The translations under genes were made by a program, and so were the position numbers. Shown here piece after piece: positions 62,744 through 64,000 of a stretch of DNA of 64,000 bases. Origin of the DNA: Pomphorhynchus laevis (Eukaryota; Acanthocephala; Palaeacanthocephala; Echinorhynchida; Pomphorhynchidae); the NCBI GenBank assembly GCA_012934845.2, contig WNNJ02001765.1, positions 62,001 to 126,000 on the forward strand. Direction: 5' to 3'. The first letter of the stretch is position 1, and every line of letters begins with the position of its first letter. The notes under the pieces were generated by a model. That model made no database searches and was not told the DNA's origin. It saw only the letters and a list, made by a program, of their open reading frames with translations.

Positions 62744-64000
62744 ATGCAAAGTAATCAAGAGCCATTTTCACTGAATATCCTTTACTGGAATTTGGAAGGT
62801 GCTTATGCCCTTAGTCTTTTATCTGATAGAGATGCAGATGTTATAGTTTTTCAGGAGACGCGGTCTATCCGTATCCCTTAGGACATTACTCGAGTTATCC
62901 CTCAGCATAAATACACCGACTTCACTCCGTATATAACCCTTCCTCACTCCTCTTCATCTCAAGGTCGTTATACCTAAGTTTAATGATCCTTAAGATCTTC
63001 TCTCTTTCTTAACTATCTTGTTTGGCTATATCACTTCGTAAGAACAATAAATGCATAAGTATAGCAAATATTTATATTCGGCCAGGAGAAATTCACAAGA
63101 ACAATGACCTTCTGGATTGTATATTAGGTAGTGTCTATGACATGTTACTTGGTGACTTCAACGACTGAACTGGTCGTTGGATTAATGCAGCAAACCGCAG
63201 AGCCAGGAACGACTATCTTATTCACAAACCACCATCCCCCACCTTTCATTGCTCAACAACTAATTCACTCCTCGACATATTACTGCGTCATAAGATGTGG
63301 TTGTTGAAGCCCATCTGTACTGAGCAGTCGCGCAAATAACAGGCCATCTTTCATGACCTAATTCGTTGGCGGTTAGAGGAAGATACGTTGCTGAGGAGAA
63401 GGTTCTACTTTGATCCCGTCAGGGTGGCCTTCTTTCAGGCAGATATCCAACTCTTCCCCCGAATTGGGAATGAGAGTTTGACCGAATTTAATACCTACCT
63501 CTATTCGCAAGCTACCGCGATACTATCGACTACCTATAAAGGTCGTATATACTATCATACTCCAACAAAACTCAAGGTCCAAGCTAAAATGCTACGCCTT
63601 CGTTATCTCTCTGTTTCCGCCAGACAAGCACTCTCGAATGAATACTGGAGCACAAGATATAGGTTCCAGCTGAGCAGAGATAAGGCAAGCATTTCTAGCC
63701 TTAACCCTTCTCAGTCTTCCTTCTGAAAGATATTCAAGAAGGAGAAGTTTGTTTGTTGGAAGGATAGAGCATTAGGCTGGTAGGTAGAATAGGCCTTGAT
63801 AAAGTTTTGGAGGAGTCACTATCCCCACACAATTATGGAGCCACTCAATCACCCCCAATTAATCTCGCCTTGATGTAACTTCAGGAGTAGGGATTTGTCT
63901 GCTACAGATATCCTTAACTCCTGGGAGCCACTTCGGGGCACATCAAGAACCCATGCGCCACTCTTCACTCGTGTTTGTCAGATTTTGACAGACAGTCAGA
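62744..64000 (+). pseudogene. LINE P ORF2, broken, incomplete at window end
   Basis: The ATG at 62744 starts MQSNQEPFSLNILYWNLEGA, with QWN changed to YWN. A stop lies at 62879-62881, followed by many breaks. GDFND is followed by a stop near 63165. 63388-63726 is open over the RFYFDPVRVAFF to SSF linker. The window ends before the RT core. Confidence 0.78.

Larger units (their letters stand above)
61475..64000 (+). mobile_element. LINE T-family copy P, decayed, cut by the window end
   Basis: Begins near GACGAACGATCAAAG (61490-61505), the equivalent of the ACGGAGCATCAAAG segment of other copies, and continues with ORF1, the conserved spacer and ORF2 to the end of the window inside the RT N-terminal region. 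Confidence 0.78.

Noticed and set aside
1-64000. Simple telomere repeats (TTAGG or TTAGGG arrays), CRISPR arrays, rRNA or tRNA genes
   Set aside because: None could be found by reading; the repeats present are transposon copies and low-complexity AT tracts.

Overview
The window looks like heterochromatic or chromosome-end DNA of an AT-rich invertebrate animal. I cannot resolve the taxon further. The evidence is LINEs with jockey-type gag and endonuclease-reverse transcriptase (EN-RT) ORFs, a CR1-type LINE, three Penelope-like groups, a Ty1/copia element, a long (TA)n tract and one candidate spliced secreted-peptide gene. I saw no bacterial operons, rRNA, tRNA or CRISPR. Almost everything recognisable is a mobile element.

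The dominant component is one two-ORF LINE family, called here the T family, with copies lettered A to Q. ORF1 carries a [KQE]-V-S-[DN] motif, an LPPxPK motif, a PRE_C2HC/RRM-like region and zinc knuckles. ORF2 is about 815-820 aa: an EEP-type endonuclease followed by an RT with YADD, and no RNase H. Fifteen of the seventeen copies or fragments lie on the + strand, mostly head to tail: A 2506-6397, Q 11186-11409, C 13253-17093, D 17104-20959, E 21000-24514, F 24526-28458, G 30996-34345 (inside a copia element), H 36137-36558, I about 36559-40108, K 48678-52535, M 52545-53207, N 53217-57565, O 57575 to about 61470, and P about 61475 to the window end. B (12966-13180) and J (47961-48677) are inverted fragments. 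ORF2 is intact in A, C and D. All other copies are decayed.

The array appears to grow by repeated use of the same target. C and D are separated and flanked by GAATTGTCAA-like repeats; M, N and O by TAAAATCTC; E by TTTCAAAAAAA. A, G and Q carry ordinary 11-14 bp target duplications in unrelated DNA. Where boundaries can be fixed, the ORF1 ATG lies only 1-31 nt from the 5' end. There is therefore no room for an internal promoter, so a promoter in the upstream neighbour (as in Drosophila HeT-A) is an attractive but untested idea. The 3' end of ORF2 holds several hairpins, and one of them shows compensatory change.

The remaining regions are as follows. 1-2491 holds a diverged repeat pair, a reverse-transcriptase-element fragment and unidentified coding-like DNA. 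6412-13180 holds Penelope-like 3' ends, a 5'-truncated CR1-like LINE, LINE fragment Q and an inverted T 5' end. 28459-36136 is a broken Ty1/copia element with LINE G nested inside. 40110-47960 is an AT-rich island with a candidate signal-peptide exon, a 163-aa ORF, an unusual Penelope-like RT with inverted tandem 3' ends, and a fragment of another RT element. 54678-55286 is a 609-bp foreign segment inside LINE N.
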